Origin: CAWBOY01 sp963790585
GTDB taxonomy: Bacteria; Planctomycetota; Planctomycetia; Gemmatales; Gemmataceae
Direction: 5' to 3'
Length of the DNA: 64,000 bases
Assembly (NCBI GenBank): GCA_963790585.1
Contig: CAWBOY010000001.1
Coordinates: forward strand, 930,001 to 994,000
The position numbers and the translations under genes are program-made. This document shows positions 10,984 through 20,726 of this stretch, piece after piece; position 1 is the stretch's first letter; the number at the start of each line of letters is the position of its first letter. The notes beneath the pieces were generated by a model that saw only the letters and a list, made by a program, of their open reading frames with translations, was not told where the DNA came from and searched no databases.

Positions 10984-12580
10984 ATGGCGTCCGAGCAACC
11001 GCCCGACATCCCGCCAGTTCCCGACCTTGGGCCGATTCGATTTTCACCAGCGCAGCAGCCCGATCCAATCGCCGAGCAGAATCCGGTTGCTGTTCCTGGC
11101 GCCGATTACGTAGAAACGCTAGACGCGGTGCTCGCCGATCCTGAACCGGAGCAACCGGAGCCGCGGGGTTTGCCACTCTTGGCCTGGTTTTTTATTATCG
11201 CGGCCGTCGGCTTTATTCTGACGGGGCCCACGATCATCAATTTGCTGCAATCTTTGAAAATACTTCCTCTCCCCAAGGCGGACGGTCCGGCAATGCCGAC
11301 GCTCGGCATACCCGAGATACAAGCTCGGGTGCTCGCTCGCTACGTGGTCGGCACGAGCCAAATGCTGGCGCCCGATCAGCGCGCTCAGCTGCTCGATCAA
11401 TTGCAAGTCCTCAAGCAAGGTACCTTCCAGCAGCGACTGACCTACGCGATCATCGTGGGAGAGGTGCAAGGTCCGGAAGCGGCTGAGACAGAATTGCGGA
11501 AATTGCGTCTGGAGGCCTGGGCGCCGCAGGAGGACCAGCGTTTGGTGGATATTCTGCGGACAAATTACGAAGCCATTCGGAAAAGAGAGAAGCCCGCTCT
11601 GGCGGAAGAGGACAAAGCCCTTGTGTCAGCGAAGCTCGGCTGGGCGGGCAACCTCGCCCTTACTCCGGCATCCGCACCGCCTGAGGAACGGCAAGCCGTC
11701 CTCGCGCCGGCGAAGCGCACGGTCATTGGGGTTTTCGCCATCGCGGGGGGAGGTTGTTGCGGCGGCATTACAAGCTTGGCTCTCGCGACGCTGTTTATCG
11801 TCTTTTTGTCGATGGGAAAGCTAACATCTCACGGTGAGCCGACCGGCACAGGTCACGGCGGCATTTACGCGGAGACATTTGCCCTCTGGATTCTATTTCA
11901 TGTTGGTTTCACCAGCATTGCGGTTCCGTTTTTCGGCGAGAAATACCACCTGCTTATCAGCGGGACCGTGATGCTCCTGAGCCTATCGACCTTGGTGTGG
12001 CCCGTGTTGCGCGGAGTAGCCTGGGCTCAGGTGCGGCGCGACATCGGTTTAGTTTCGGGGCCCAGTCCCTTCCTCGAACCGTTCTATGGCCTGGCAAGCT
12101 ACTTGGCTTTCCTGCCTATGACGGCGCTAGCTTTGCTTTTCATGCTAATCATGATGCGATTATCGGGAGCAGCGGTATTTGGAATGTATTTGCCTCTGGC
12201 CGCCAATCCGGGGCCATCCCATCCGGCGGTTGGCTGGCTGGTCGAGGGCGACTGGAGCGTCAAGCTCCAGGTCCTGTTTCTGGCAGTCATCGTCGCGCCG
12301 CTTGTCGAAGAGATCGTTTTTCGAGGTCTTCTTTATCGCCATTTGCGGGAGGCGACGCGGCATTGGCCGACCGCCGCTAGTATCATTGTGAGCGGATTGA
12401 CCGTGAGCTTTATTTTCGCCGTCATTCATCCGCAGGGGCCGATTGCGGTTCCCGCATTGATGAGTCTCGCTTTGGCCTTCACCTTTGCGCGAGTGGCGCG
12501 GCACCTTGGTCGGGTCGATGACGGCCCATGCGTTCAACAACGGTACGCTAATGCTGTTGGTCATCCTGTTGCTGACGTGA
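10984..12580 (+). CDS. CPBP-family intramembrane glutamic endopeptidase
   Basis: An integral membrane protein of about 530 residues. It has a proline-rich cytoplasmic N-terminus, a first membrane span (LLAWFFIIAAVGFILTG), a soluble helical stretch of about 150 residues, then several membrane spans. The C-terminal CPBP (Abi/Rce1) domain carries the catalytic EExxxR motif as VEEIVFRGLLYRHLR and the second motif FIFAVIH. The family cleaves or processes peptides within the membrane; the substrate here is unknown. Start ATG at 10984 is preferred to the upstream non-ATG codon. Near 12490 two bases (GA) seem lost: the other frame then reads EWRGTLVGSMTAHAFNNGTL to a TGA at 12578-12580, the normal family C-terminus. 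As sequenced, the first frame runs to 12657 with an unrelated tail. Confidence 0.85.
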
Positions 12581-12670
12581 GCGATTTTATAGAACCCATC
12601 CTTTATGGCGGGTTCTATAAAGAATTGTCGAAACCCGCACCCGCGCCAGTGGTTTAATGAAAAGTAGCCG

Positions 12671-13080
12671 ATGAGTGAACCGTGGTATAAAGACGGCCTG
12701 CGCTTCCAATGCACCGAGTGTGGCGACTGCTGCACGGGCGATCCGGGGTATGTCTGGGTAAGCGACGCCGAGTTGGCCGACATTGCCGCCTTTCGGGGTG
12801 AGACACTCGCCGAAGTACGCGGGCTCTGGACGAAATCGACGCGCCGCGGCCTGAGCCTGCGTGAAAAAGAAAACGGCGACTGCGTCTTCCTGGGTAAGAA
12901 CAAGGGTTGCACGATCTATCCGGTCCGGCCGCGCAGTGCCGCACCTGGCCCTTTTGGGAGAGCAACCTCGTTACCCCGGAGCATTGGCGGCATACCTGCG
13001 AGGTCTGCCCGGGCTCCGGACAAGGGGCACTAATTTCTTCAGAAGAAATAACAAGACGCTTGCAAGTGATCCGGCTCTGA
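12671..13080 (+). CDS. YkgJ-type cysteine-cluster (putative Fe-S/zinc) protein
   Basis: The protein begins MSEPWYKDGLRFQCTECGDC and has the YkgJ/UPF0153 pattern: CTECGDCCTGDPGYVWV, then DCVFLGKNKGCTIYPVRPRQCRTWPFW after repair. The invariant cysteines suggest a bound metal or Fe-S cluster; the role is not established. As sequenced, the frame leaves the family after PVRPR near 12932. Restoring one C gives QCRTWPFWESNLVTPEHW and a stop at 13078-13080, for about 136 residues. It lies close behind the CPBP gene and may be co-transcribed with it. A second YkgJ-type gene occurs at 17792. Confidence 0.8.
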
Positions 13081-13187
13081 GCGATACTAACTGTTAAAGA
13101 TAGACGATTGCCTCCCGCCGCATGACTCGTTGAACCGCACGCCAGCCTGACCTGACAGTCCCGCCTCCGCCGCTCGATCGGCTTTCG

Positions 13188-15647
13188 ATGAAGGAAACGC
13201 ACCGAATGTATGCGCGCTCGCGACCTGGTCTGATAGTCGGTCTGCTCCCCGTGATTGCGATTGCGGCGTGGCTGGTTCAGCCTACCGTCACGGCCTCGCC
13301 GGAGACCAAGGCCGCCGTCGATTATGCCCGCGATATCGCGCCGCTAATGGAGAAATACTGCGTCAGCTGTCATGGCGGGGCCAAGCCGAAGGCCAATTTG
13401 GCTCGATACGTTCAAGACCGGTGCCGACGTCGAGAAGAAGCTCAAGGTTTGGGAGATGGTGGCGGACAATCTCCGTTCTGGGGACATGCCGCCGCAAGGC
13501 CGGAAGAAGCCGACCGAGGCCGAACTCAATCTCATCAACTCCTGGCTCGACACGGCCGTCTTCAAGATCAATTGCGAGCTGCGCGAGCCGGGCCGGGTCA
13601 CGATCCGCCGCCTGAATCGCGCGGAGTACAATAACACCATACGCGATCTGGTTGGCGTCAATTTCCGCCCCGCTGACGATTTTCCTTCAGATGACGTCGG
13701 CTATGGCTTCGATAACATCGGCGATGTGCTGTCGATGCCACCGATCTTGATGGAAAAGTATCTCGCCGCCGCCGAACGGATTCTCGATGAAGCGATCGTG
13801 CCGGAAGTGATCGTCAAATCGTCGAGGCAGATGTTTCGGCCGCAAAACCTGGTCGTTCGCCCGTTCGGAGCCAAGGGCAGGGACGACAAGAAAATCACGT
13901 TCACCACGACCGGCAATGCCCAGATGGGCAAGTTTCACTTCGCCGCGGAGGGGGATTACATCATTCGTATCCGCGCCAGCGGCGAGCCGGCGGGCAACGA
14001 TCCGCCACGCATGTCGCTGTCGATCAATGACAAAGAGCTGAAAACGTTTGACGTCAAACCGAAAGAAACGAAAATATACGAATTCAAAGTTAAGCAAACC
14101 GAAGGCGAGCGCAAGGTGTCGGTCGCATTTCTCAATCCCTTCAAGGAAGAGAAGGCCAAGGAAGCGCCGAAGACCGAGAAGGCCAAAGACGACAACGCCA
14201 AAGATGGCGACGCCAAGAATGACAAGGCAAAAGACGAGAAGCCCGTCCCGCCACCGGAGCCGGCCGAGCGCAAACTCATCATCGAGTTCATCGAAGTCGA
14301 GGGACCGATCAGTGCCCTGCCGAAACCGTTGCCGGAACCGACCCGGCGCATTCTGATCGCCAAGCCGACAGGCAGCAGCGACAAGGAAGCCGCTGCGGCG
14401 AAGATCATCGAAAACTTCGCCCGCAAGGCCTATCGCCGTCCCGTGCAGAGCGATGAGGTGCAAAGGCTGCTCAAGCTGTTCAAAATGGGTTCCGAAGCCG
14501 GCGAGTCGTTCGACAAGGCGATCAAGTATCCGCTCCAGGCCGTGCTGGTCTCGCCCCATTTTCTGTTCCGCATCGAATCGGACGGAAACATCAAAGAAAC
14601 CGGCGGCGTCCAGCTTATCAATGAATTTGAACTGGCGACGCGGCTATCGTATTTTCTGTGGTCGAGCATGCCGGATGCGGAATTGTTTGAGCTGGCCGAC
14701 AAAGGCAAGTTGCGAAATCCGGGCATCCTTGAATCCCAAATCACGCGCATGCTCAAGGATGCCAAGGCGAAAGCCTTGACCGAGAACTTCGCCAACCAAT
14801 GGCTGACGCTTCGCAACCTTAAGGAAATCAAGCCGGATACGAATCGATTCCCGAGCTTCAACGACCAGCTCCGCGACGACATGCTTCAGGAAACGGCGCT
14901 GTTTTTCCAAAATGTGATGACCGAAGATCGCAGCATCCTGGAGTTTCTCGATGCCGATTATACCTTTTTGAACGCCCGGCTTGCCAAGCTCTATGGCATC
15001 GGCGGCGTCAATGGCCCAGACTTCCGCAAGGTCAAGCTGACCGAAGAACAACATCAGCAACGCGGCGGCCTGCTCATGCAGGCGAGCGTCTTGACGGTGA
15101 CGTCGAATCCGACGAGAACGTCCCCAGTGAAACGTGGCAAGTTTATCCTCGACAATATCCTTGGAACGCCGCCGCCGCCACCACCGCCGGATGTGCCGGA
15201 ATTGAAAGAAGACGGCGGCGAACTCAAGGGTACCCTGCGCCAGCGTATGGAACAGCACCGGTCGAACCCCAGCTGCATTCGTGCCATCAGCGGCTCGATC
15301 CGCTTGGATTCGGTTTTGAGAATTTCAACGCCATCGGCGCCTGGCGCACCAAGGACGGCCAAGAGCCAATTGATCCCACCGGCGACCTGCCCGGCGGCAA
15401 ATCGTTCAGCGGCCCGGCCGAGTTGCGAACGATCCTTCTTGAACGGAAGGAAACATTTGTGAAGTGTTTAGCCGATAAGATGTTAACATATGCCCTGGGG
15501 CGCGGTACGAAACGAGCGGACCAATGCTTCACCGATGAGATCGCCCGCAACCTGACCAAGCAAGATTATAAATTTTCCGCCCTTGTTCTCGAAATCGTCA
15601 AGAGCGACCCGTTCCAGAAGCGTGGTATCAAACGAGGAACTCCATGA
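13188..15647 (+). CDS. DUF1587/DUF1592/DUF1588/DUF1585 (PSD1-type) cytochrome-like protein
   Basis: A planctomycete PSD-type exported protein of about 820 residues. After an N-terminal signal anchor comes a cytochrome c-like region with YCVSCHGG (CxxCH), the DUF1587 region (RLNRAEYNNTIRDLVGV), a lysine/aspartate-rich spacer (14140-14245), DUF1592 (FARKAYRRPVQSDEV, FELATRLSYFLWSSMPD), DUF1588, and DUF1585 at the C-terminus. The C-terminus has a second CxxCH-like CHQRLDPLGFGFE in the repaired frame. Frame breaks occur near 13400 (two bases lost in NLALDTF) and near 15283. The stop at 15645-15647 overlaps the start of the DUF1552 gene by 4 bases, so the pair is translationally coupled. Role unknown; heme-linked surface oxidation of polymers is a hypothesis in the literature for such clusters. 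Confidence 0.87.
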
Positions 15648-16978
15648 AGCCGCATCTGTTACTTTCTCGACGCGCGATGCTCCGAGGCGTTGGTGCCGCG
15701 GTGGCCCTACCTCTTTTGGAAGCGATGATCCCGCCGACCGCGTTTGGCGCACCTGCCGCCAAGGCGCCGCTGCGGATGGCGTTCCTTTATGTTCCCAACG
15801 GTAAGAACATGGCCGAGTGGACGCCGAGTGCCGTCGGGTCTGATTTTCAGTTGCCCAACACCCTACAACCGCTAGAAGCGCACAAAAAAGATCTGCTTGT
15901 GCTCTCTGGACTCACTCTGGACAAAGCACGCGATCACGGTGACGGCGGCGGCGATCATGCCCGCGCCATGGCCTCATTCCTCACGGGCCGACAAGCCCGC
16001 AAGACCCACGGCGAAGACATCCGCATCGGCATCTCCGCCGATCAGGTGGCCGCTTCCCGAGTGGGCCATCTGACGCGCTTCCCATCGTTGGAAATCGGCT
16101 GCGAAGGCGGCCGCAACGCCGGCAACTGCGACTCTGGTTATAGCTGTGCTTATTCCTCGAATCTTTCCTGGCGCGGCGAAGCAACGCCGATGTCCAAGGA
16201 AGTGAACCCGAAGCTCGTCTTCGAGCGCCTCTTCCTCAATGCTCAAAACGGCAGCGCCAGCCGTCAGAATATCCGCAAGAGCGTGCTCGATTTCGTGACG
16301 GAAGACGCCCGCAACCTTCAAGGGCAGCTCGGCGCGACCGACAAACGCAAGCTCGATGAATATCTGAGCGGCGTCCGCGAGATCGAACTCCGTCTCGCCA
16401 AGTCGCAAGAGCCAGTCGCGGAAGTCGGTCAGAGCAAGCTTGGCAAGCCGGACGGCGTGCCCAAAGAATATCAGGACCATATTCGGCTGATGGCCGACAT
16501 CCTCGTGCTGGCGTTCCAGGCTGATCTGACCCGCACAGCCACCTTCGTCTTCGCTAACGACGGCAGCAATCGCAATTACAAGTCGATCGACATCCCCGAA
16601 GGCCATCACGATCTGTCGCATCACAATCGGGCCAAGGAAAAGCTCGAGAAGATTGCCAAGATCAACAAATTCCACGTGACCCAGCTGGCCTATCTCCTCG
16701 ACAGGCTCAAGTCGGTCCAGGAAGGCAGCGGCAATCTGCTCGACAATAGCATGATCGTCTATGGCAGCGGCATCAGCGACGGCAACCGCCACAACCATGA
16801 CGACCTACCGATCCTCCTCGCCGGAAAGGGCGGCGGCTCTCTCAAAACGGGCCGACACGTACGCTACCCGAAAGAAACGCCCTTGATGAACCTGTACCTG
16901 TCCATGCTCGACCGCGTCGGCGCGTCGATCCCGTCCCTCGGCGACAGCACGGGACGGTTGACCTCGCTGGAAGGTTGA
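15644..16978 (+). CDS. DUF1552 protein, Tat-exported
   Basis: A 444-residue protein with a twin-arginine signal (SRRAMLRGVGAAVALPLLEAM) followed by an alanine-rich cleavage region, so export in folded form is likely. The body matches DUF1552: AFLYVPNGKNMAEWTP, LSGLTLDKARDHGDGGGDHARAMASFLTG, and near the C-terminus NSMIVYGSGISDGNRHNHDDLPILLAG. It overlaps the upstream PSD1-type gene by ATGA; this pairing is characteristic of Planctomycetota. The fold resembles the sulfatase/alkaline phosphatase-like DUF1501 group, but catalytic activity has not been assigned. The gene appears complete with no frame break. Confidence 0.92.
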   Translation: MKPHLLLSRRAMLRGVGAAVALPLLEAMIPPTAFGAPAAKAPLRMAFLYVPNGKNMAEWTPSAVGSDFQLPNTLQPLEAHKKDLLVLSGLTLDKARDHGDGGGDHARAMASFLTGRQARKTHGEDIRIGISADQVAASRVGHLTRFPSLEIGCEGGRNAGNCDSGYSCAYSSNLSWRGEATPMSKEVNPKLVFERLFLNAQNGSASRQNIRKSVLDFVTEDARNLQGQLGATDKRKLDEYLSGVREIELRLAKSQEPVAEVGQSKLGKPDGVPKEYQDHIRLMADILVLAFQADLTRTATFVFANDGSNRNYKSIDIPEGHHDLSHHNRAKEKLEKIAKINKFHVTQLAYLLDRLKSVQEGSGNLLDNSMIVYGSGISDGNRHNHDDLPILLAGKGGGSLKTGRHVRYPKETPLMNLYLSMLDRVGASIPSLGDSTGRLTSLEG

Positions 16979-17005
16979 TCGAACAACTCGGGTGTTACTC
17001 TTGCG

Positions 17006-17049
17006 GTGCCCGCGATCCGACTCGTAAACTGGAGTCGGATCGCGGGCAC
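17006..17049. terminator. Perfect 18-bp hairpin after the DUF1552 gene
   Basis: Arms 17006-17023 (GTGCCCGCGATCCGACTC) and 17032-17049 are exact complements around an 8-base loop. It lies 28 bases after the DUF1552 stop and 26 bases before the DUF433 start. There is no following T run, so it is either a factor-assisted terminator or a small dispersed palindrome. Confidence 0.6.
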
Positions 17050-17074
17050 TGTCGTTTCGCCACAGGGATAAGTG

Positions 17075-17398
17075 ATGAAGACTCAAGTTCACACACCGAC
17101 AGCTCATATTTGGTTGGACGAGCAGGCGAAAGCCTGGATCGATGATACGAATATCAAAGTCATCGAAGTGGCAATGGAGATGTTGGGCTACGGTTGGTCC
17201 GCGGAGAAAATAAATGAGGAACACCCTGGCATGTTCTCCATGGCCCAAATTCATGCGGCGTTGAGTTATTATCACGATCACAAGATTGAATTTGACGCGG
17301 AGATTGATCGACAGTGTGAGGAAGTGGATCGCCTTCGAGAGGCAAGTCTCAATTCGCCTGCGCGACAGAAATTGCGTGAAATGGGATACCTCGCTTGA
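17075..17398 (+). CDS. DUF433-family protein, putative antitoxin
   Basis: A 107-residue protein that reads as DUF433, a short helical DNA-binding-like family: WIDDTNIKVIEVAMEMLGYGWSAEKINEEHPGMFSMAQIHAALSYYHDHK. The family is recurrently found directly ahead of DUF5615 PIN-like genes and is treated as the antitoxin of such pairs. Here its TGA overlaps the next start in TTGA, which implies coupled translation. The C-terminal tail is charged, as expected for a toxin-binding extension. ATG at 17075 is chosen; a GTG lies one codon upstream. Toxicity neutralisation is inferred from the family and context. Confidence 0.8.
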   Translation: MKTQVHTPTAHIWLDEQAKAWIDDTNIKVIEVAMEMLGYGWSAEKINEEHPGMFSMAQIHAALSYYHDHKIEFDAEIDRQCEEVDRLREASLNSPARQKLREMGYLA

Positions 17399-17741
17399 GT
17401 CTCTCCCTCTATATGGACGCGCATGTCCAGTCTGCTATCAGCAATGGCTTACGTGCTCGCGGCGTCACGGTATTGACCGCGCAGGAAGACGGTGCGGACC
17501 ATCTCTCGGACCCCGCTATCCTTGATCGCTCCACCTCGCTCGGATACGTTCTTTTCACGCGGGATCGCGATTTCTTGATTGAGGGCATCGGCGACAGGCG
17601 GCGGGAGAGACGTTTTCAGGCGTGATTTATGCGCATCTTATCCGTGTTACCGTTCGCAGATGTATTGATGATCTAGAGATCATGGCCAAAGTTTTGGATC
17701 CGGCTGCGATAGAGAATAAGGTCGAGTATCTGCCGTTTTGA
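17395..17741 (+). CDS. DUF5615 PIN-like protein, putative toxin (frame broken)
   Basis: The N-terminus SLYMDAHVQSAISNGLRARGVTVLTAQEDGADHLSDP and the strand VLFTRDRDFL match DUF5615, a PIN-like nuclease family with acidic residues (D of YMDAHV, D of the TRDRDF strand) in the expected places. As sequenced the frame ends at 17625. Losing or restoring one base near 17585 gives the expected continuation SGVIYAHLIRVTVRRCIDDLE and a stop at 17739-17741, about 115 residues in all. Start codon TTG at 17395 overlaps the DUF433 stop. If the break is real, the toxin would be truncated and probably inactive. Confidence 0.75.
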
Positions 17742-17791
17742 ACTCCGTAAGTCGCACGGAAACCGTTGGTTGTCTTTACAGAAGAGTTCAA

Positions 17792-18232
17792 ATGTCCAAC
17801 CTCCGCCGCCAGGTTCTCGAACTCTATCAGGCCGTCAACCGCGAGGTCGCGGCGGCGGGGCCGGTCTGCATCGCCAGCGGCCGCTGTTGTCGCTTCAAGG
17901 AATATGGGCACACTCTTTTCATCAGCAACCTCGAAGCGGACGTCTTGCTCGCCAGCGCACCGCCGTACACGGCACCGGTCACTGCCGAGTTTTGTCCCTT
18001 TCAGAAAAACAACCTTTGCACCGCGCGGGAGCCGCGGCCTCTTGGGTGCCGGGTCTACTATTGCGATCCGACCTATCAGGAACGAGCGGCGGAGATTACC
18101 GAGAAATACCTGCACAAGCTGAAAGAGTTGGCTGACGCGGAGGGTGTACCGTGGCGTTATGCGCCGTTGCATCTGTTTTTGAACGATCCAGCGCAGGCGG
18201 ACGTGAAGCCAACGCCCACACTACTAGAATAG
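17792..18232 (+). CDS. YkgJ-type cysteine-cluster protein
   Basis: A 146-residue protein with the YkgJ cysteine pattern spread over the chain: GPVCIASGRCCRFKEYGH, then AEFCPFQKNNLCTAREPRPLGCRVYYCD. These cysteines probably hold a metal or Fe-S centre. The ATG at 17792 begins MSNLRRQVLELYQAVN; the frame is open upstream, but there is no better start. It follows the DUF5615 gene by 50 bases but is probably unrelated to it. The function is unknown; the frame is intact, unlike the paralogous gene at 12671. Confidence 0.8.
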   Translation: MSNLRRQVLELYQAVNREVAAAGPVCIASGRCCRFKEYGHTLFISNLEADVLLASAPPYTAPVTAEFCPFQKNNLCTAREPRPLGCRVYYCDPTYQERAAEITEKYLHKLKELADAEGVPWRYAPLHLFLNDPAQADVKPTPTLLE

Positions 18233-18275
18233 CCAGGCATCTTGTTTTTTCACTCGAATTTGGGAGGGTGCTCGG

Positions 18276-19508
18276 ATGCCTTGGATTCGTTCGCTGGCTG
18301 TCTTGTTGGTTTTCAGTGCCCTGGCGGTCGCGGCCGATTGGCCGCAATGGCTTGGCCCCAATCGAGATTGCTCCACGCCCGAAAAGATCACTCCTTGGAA
18401 GAGCCTCAAAGTCGTTTGGAAAAAGCCGGTCGGCGAGGCGCACAGCTCGCCAATTATCGTCGGCGGCAAGGTTTACCTGTTCACCAAGGTAAAAGGCAAA
18501 GAAGAAGAGCAGCTCACGGCGTTCGACGCCAAGACCGGCGACTCCGTTTGGAACAAGACCTACCCTCGCACCGCGTTTAGCTCGCCATTCGGCAAAGGAC
18601 CGCAATCGACGCCGGCTTTCTCGAAAGACAAGATCTACTCCTACGGCGCGACCGGCCTGCTCACCTGCTTCGCAGCATCTGAAGGGAATCAGCTCTGGCA
18701 GGTCGACACGCTCAAGGAATTCAAAGCCGTCAATCTCCGATTCGGCGTGGCCTGCTCGCCGCTCGTGAATGGCGACAATGTGATCGTCAACGTCGGCGGC
18801 AAAGAGGGGTCGATGGTGGCATTCAACAAGGAAACAGGAGCTACGGCCTGGAAAAGCGGCACCGATCCCGCGAGCTACTCCTCGCCGATCGTGTTCGGCA
18901 AGGACAAAGATCGGCAAATCGTCTTCCTCACGCAGAAAGGCCTCGTCGCGCTCAAGCCGAGCGATGGCACTCCGCTCTGGAATTACAAGTTAGTGGATCT
19001 TTTAAATGAAAGTTCCACGACTCCGGTCCGCGTCGGCGCCGATTTGCTCTATGCCAGCTCCGTGACCTTCGGCAGCGTCGCGCTCAAAATAGATGACAAG
19101 AGCGGCAAGCCGGGTGAAAAAGAGGATTGGAAGAATGGTACGTTGACTTGCTACTTCTCGACGCCCGTTCCGGTCGGTGAAGATTATGTCTATGTCGTGA
19201 CCGGCCAGCTAGGTTTTGGCCCGGCCTCGTCGAATCTCCATTGCGTCGAAGCGAAGACTGGAAAGATCTTGTGGACCAAGGAGAAGGTCGGCCGCTATCA
19301 CGCCGCCCTGCTGCGAACCGGTGACAACAAGCTGCTCATGCTCGACGACTTCGGCAACCTGAGCTTGATCGAACCCGATCCCAAGGAATTCAAGGAATTG
19401 GCTCGCTCCAAGGTCTGCGGCCAAACCTGGGCTCATCCCGCACTCTCGGAAGGTAAAGTCTATATCCGCGATGAGAGAGAGCTGATGTGTATTCAGTTGA
19501 GCGAGTGA
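18276..19508 (+). CDS. PQQ-like beta-propeller protein (BamB-like), secreted
   Basis: A 410-residue protein with a signal peptide ending near VAADWPQWLGPNRD, a motif typical of planctomycete PQQ-like repeat proteins. Repeating blades of the WKKPVGEAHSSPIIVGGKVYLFT, LTAFDAKTGDSVWN and VVTGQLG..SSNLHCVEAKTGKILW type identify PF13360-like propeller repeats. It is probably periplasmic; whether it binds a quinone cofactor or is purely structural cannot be told from sequence. A terminal IRDERELMCIQL blade closes the propeller. The adjacent EamA gene begins 2 bases after its stop, so the two may be co-transcribed, though functions look unrelated. Confidence 0.88.
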   Translation: MPWIRSLAVLLVFSALAVAADWPQWLGPNRDCSTPEKITPWKSLKVVWKKPVGEAHSSPIIVGGKVYLFTKVKGKEEEQLTAFDAKTGDSVWNKTYPRTAFSSPFGKGPQSTPAFSKDKIYSYGATGLLTCFAASEGNQLWQVDTLKEFKAVNLRFGVACSPLVNGDNVIVNVGGKEGSMVAFNKETGATAWKSGTDPASYSSPIVFGKDKDRQIVFLTQKGLVALKPSDGTPLWNYKLVDLLNESSTTPVRVGADLLYASSVTFGSVALKIDDKSGKPGEKEDWKNGTLTCYFSTPVPVGEDYVYVVTGQLGFGPASSNLHCVEAKTGKILWTKEKVGRYHAALLRTGDNKLLMLDDFGNLSLIEPDPKEFKELARSKVCGQTWAHPALSEGKVYIRDERELMCIQLSE

Positions 19509-19510
19509 CG

Positions 19511-20512
19511 ATGGGTCTGGTGATCGCCAAAAGACCGTTTGCCGATTCGTCTGTCGTAAACAGGAAAAATGCCTTGGCCGAGACAAGTAAGACGGAGCCT
19601 CTCGATCCAACGTTGGCGCCGTATGGCTGGATGCTGCTCGGCTGCCTGTCGTTCACTTTCATGGGCCGATGGACCAACGATCTGCATCTCGCATGTACCT
19701 GGCAAATCCCGGCCCTCGTTCGGAGCGCTTTGGCCTTCTTGTTCTCGGCATTCCTGGCTTATTTGGGAGGGGCCCGCCTCGTATTCTGGCGGCCACGCAT
19801 TCTCTGGCTCCGCAGTCTCGCCGGGAGCGGCAGCCTGATTTGCACGTTTTACGCGATGTCGCGGATGCCGCTTGCCGAACTGCTGACGCTGACAAACACA
19901 TTTCCTATCTGGATTGCCCTTTTATCCTGGCCGCTGCATGGCCAACGGCCAACCATTCCGGTTTGGCTGTCTTTGCTTGGGGGCGTCCTTGGCGTCGCCC
20001 TGATCAAGAAACCGAGTTTCGACCAGGGCTTGGAAGCCGTCCCGCTCGCGCTCGGCGCGTCCTTTTTCACAGCCGTGGCCATGATGGGGCTGAATCGAAT
20101 CCGAGGCATAGATCAGCGCGCGATCGTCGCTCATTTCTCCGGCGTGGCCGTCCTCTTCTGCCTGCTCGCTTACTTTTTCTTGCCTCACGATCAGATTGCG
20201 GCTCCGATCGCCTGGCATTTGATCGCGTTGACTCTCTTGGCGGTCGGCATTTCCGCTACGGCGGGGCAACTCTGTTTGACGCGGGCCTTTTCGACAGGCG
20301 ATCCGACGACAGTCTCTTTGGTCGGACTGTCGCAGGTGGTTTTCGCGTTTGTCCTGGACGTGCGCGTCTGGCGCGGCGAGATGGAGGGACTTACCGTCGC
20401 GGGGATCCTGCTAATCGTGCTGCCGACTGCCTGGGTGATCCTCACGCGCCGGCCAGCTCCTGCGCAGGAAGCGAATTCGCAAGTCATAGCAGTTGAAGAA
20501 CCGGTTACATGA
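19511..20512 (+). CDS. EamA/DMT-family transporter
   Basis: A 333-residue membrane protein (from ATG 19511) with about ten hydrophobic segments in two EamA halves. The first runs from about WMLLGCLSFTFMGRWTND to VLGVALIKKPSF, with the conserved LTNTFPIWIALLSW segment. The second covers LALGASFFTAVAMMGLNRI through LSQVVFAFVLDVRVWRGEMEG. The family exports amino acids, nucleotides or other small metabolites; the substrate cannot be predicted. A 30-residue polar N-terminus precedes the first span. Its start lies 2 bases after the PQQ-like gene. Confidence 0.88.
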   Translation: MGLVIAKRPFADSSVVNRKNALAETSKTEPLDPTLAPYGWMLLGCLSFTFMGRWTNDLHLACTWQIPALVRSALAFLFSAFLAYLGGARLVFWRPRILWLRSLAGSGSLICTFYAMSRMPLAELLTLTNTFPIWIALLSWPLHGQRPTIPVWLSLLGGVLGVALIKKPSFDQGLEAVPLALGASFFTAVAMMGLNRIRGIDQRAIVAHFSGVAVLFCLLAYFFLPHDQIAAPIAWHLIALTLLAVGISATAGQLCLTRAFSTGDPTTVSLVGLSQVVFAFVLDVRVWRGEMEGLTVAGILLIVLPTAWVILTRRPAPAQEANSQVIAVEEPVT

Positions 20513-20726
20513 CCGGCGTGCCCCGTGCTTAAGAGAGAGTTGCAGTTGACCGTTTCCCTACGGATTCAGGGGCCGCTCCACGGGAGTTCTGTGTGTGTCG
20601 TGCGCAATGCAATCCATTAAGTGCTTTCCCTGCTAGAAGTTAGCAAAAGCACGTTCGATTGCGCCTTGCCGAGGCGCAATCGAACATGTCCATCGCCGGT
20701 GCAACCCCGTCAGACAGCGCCCCAAT

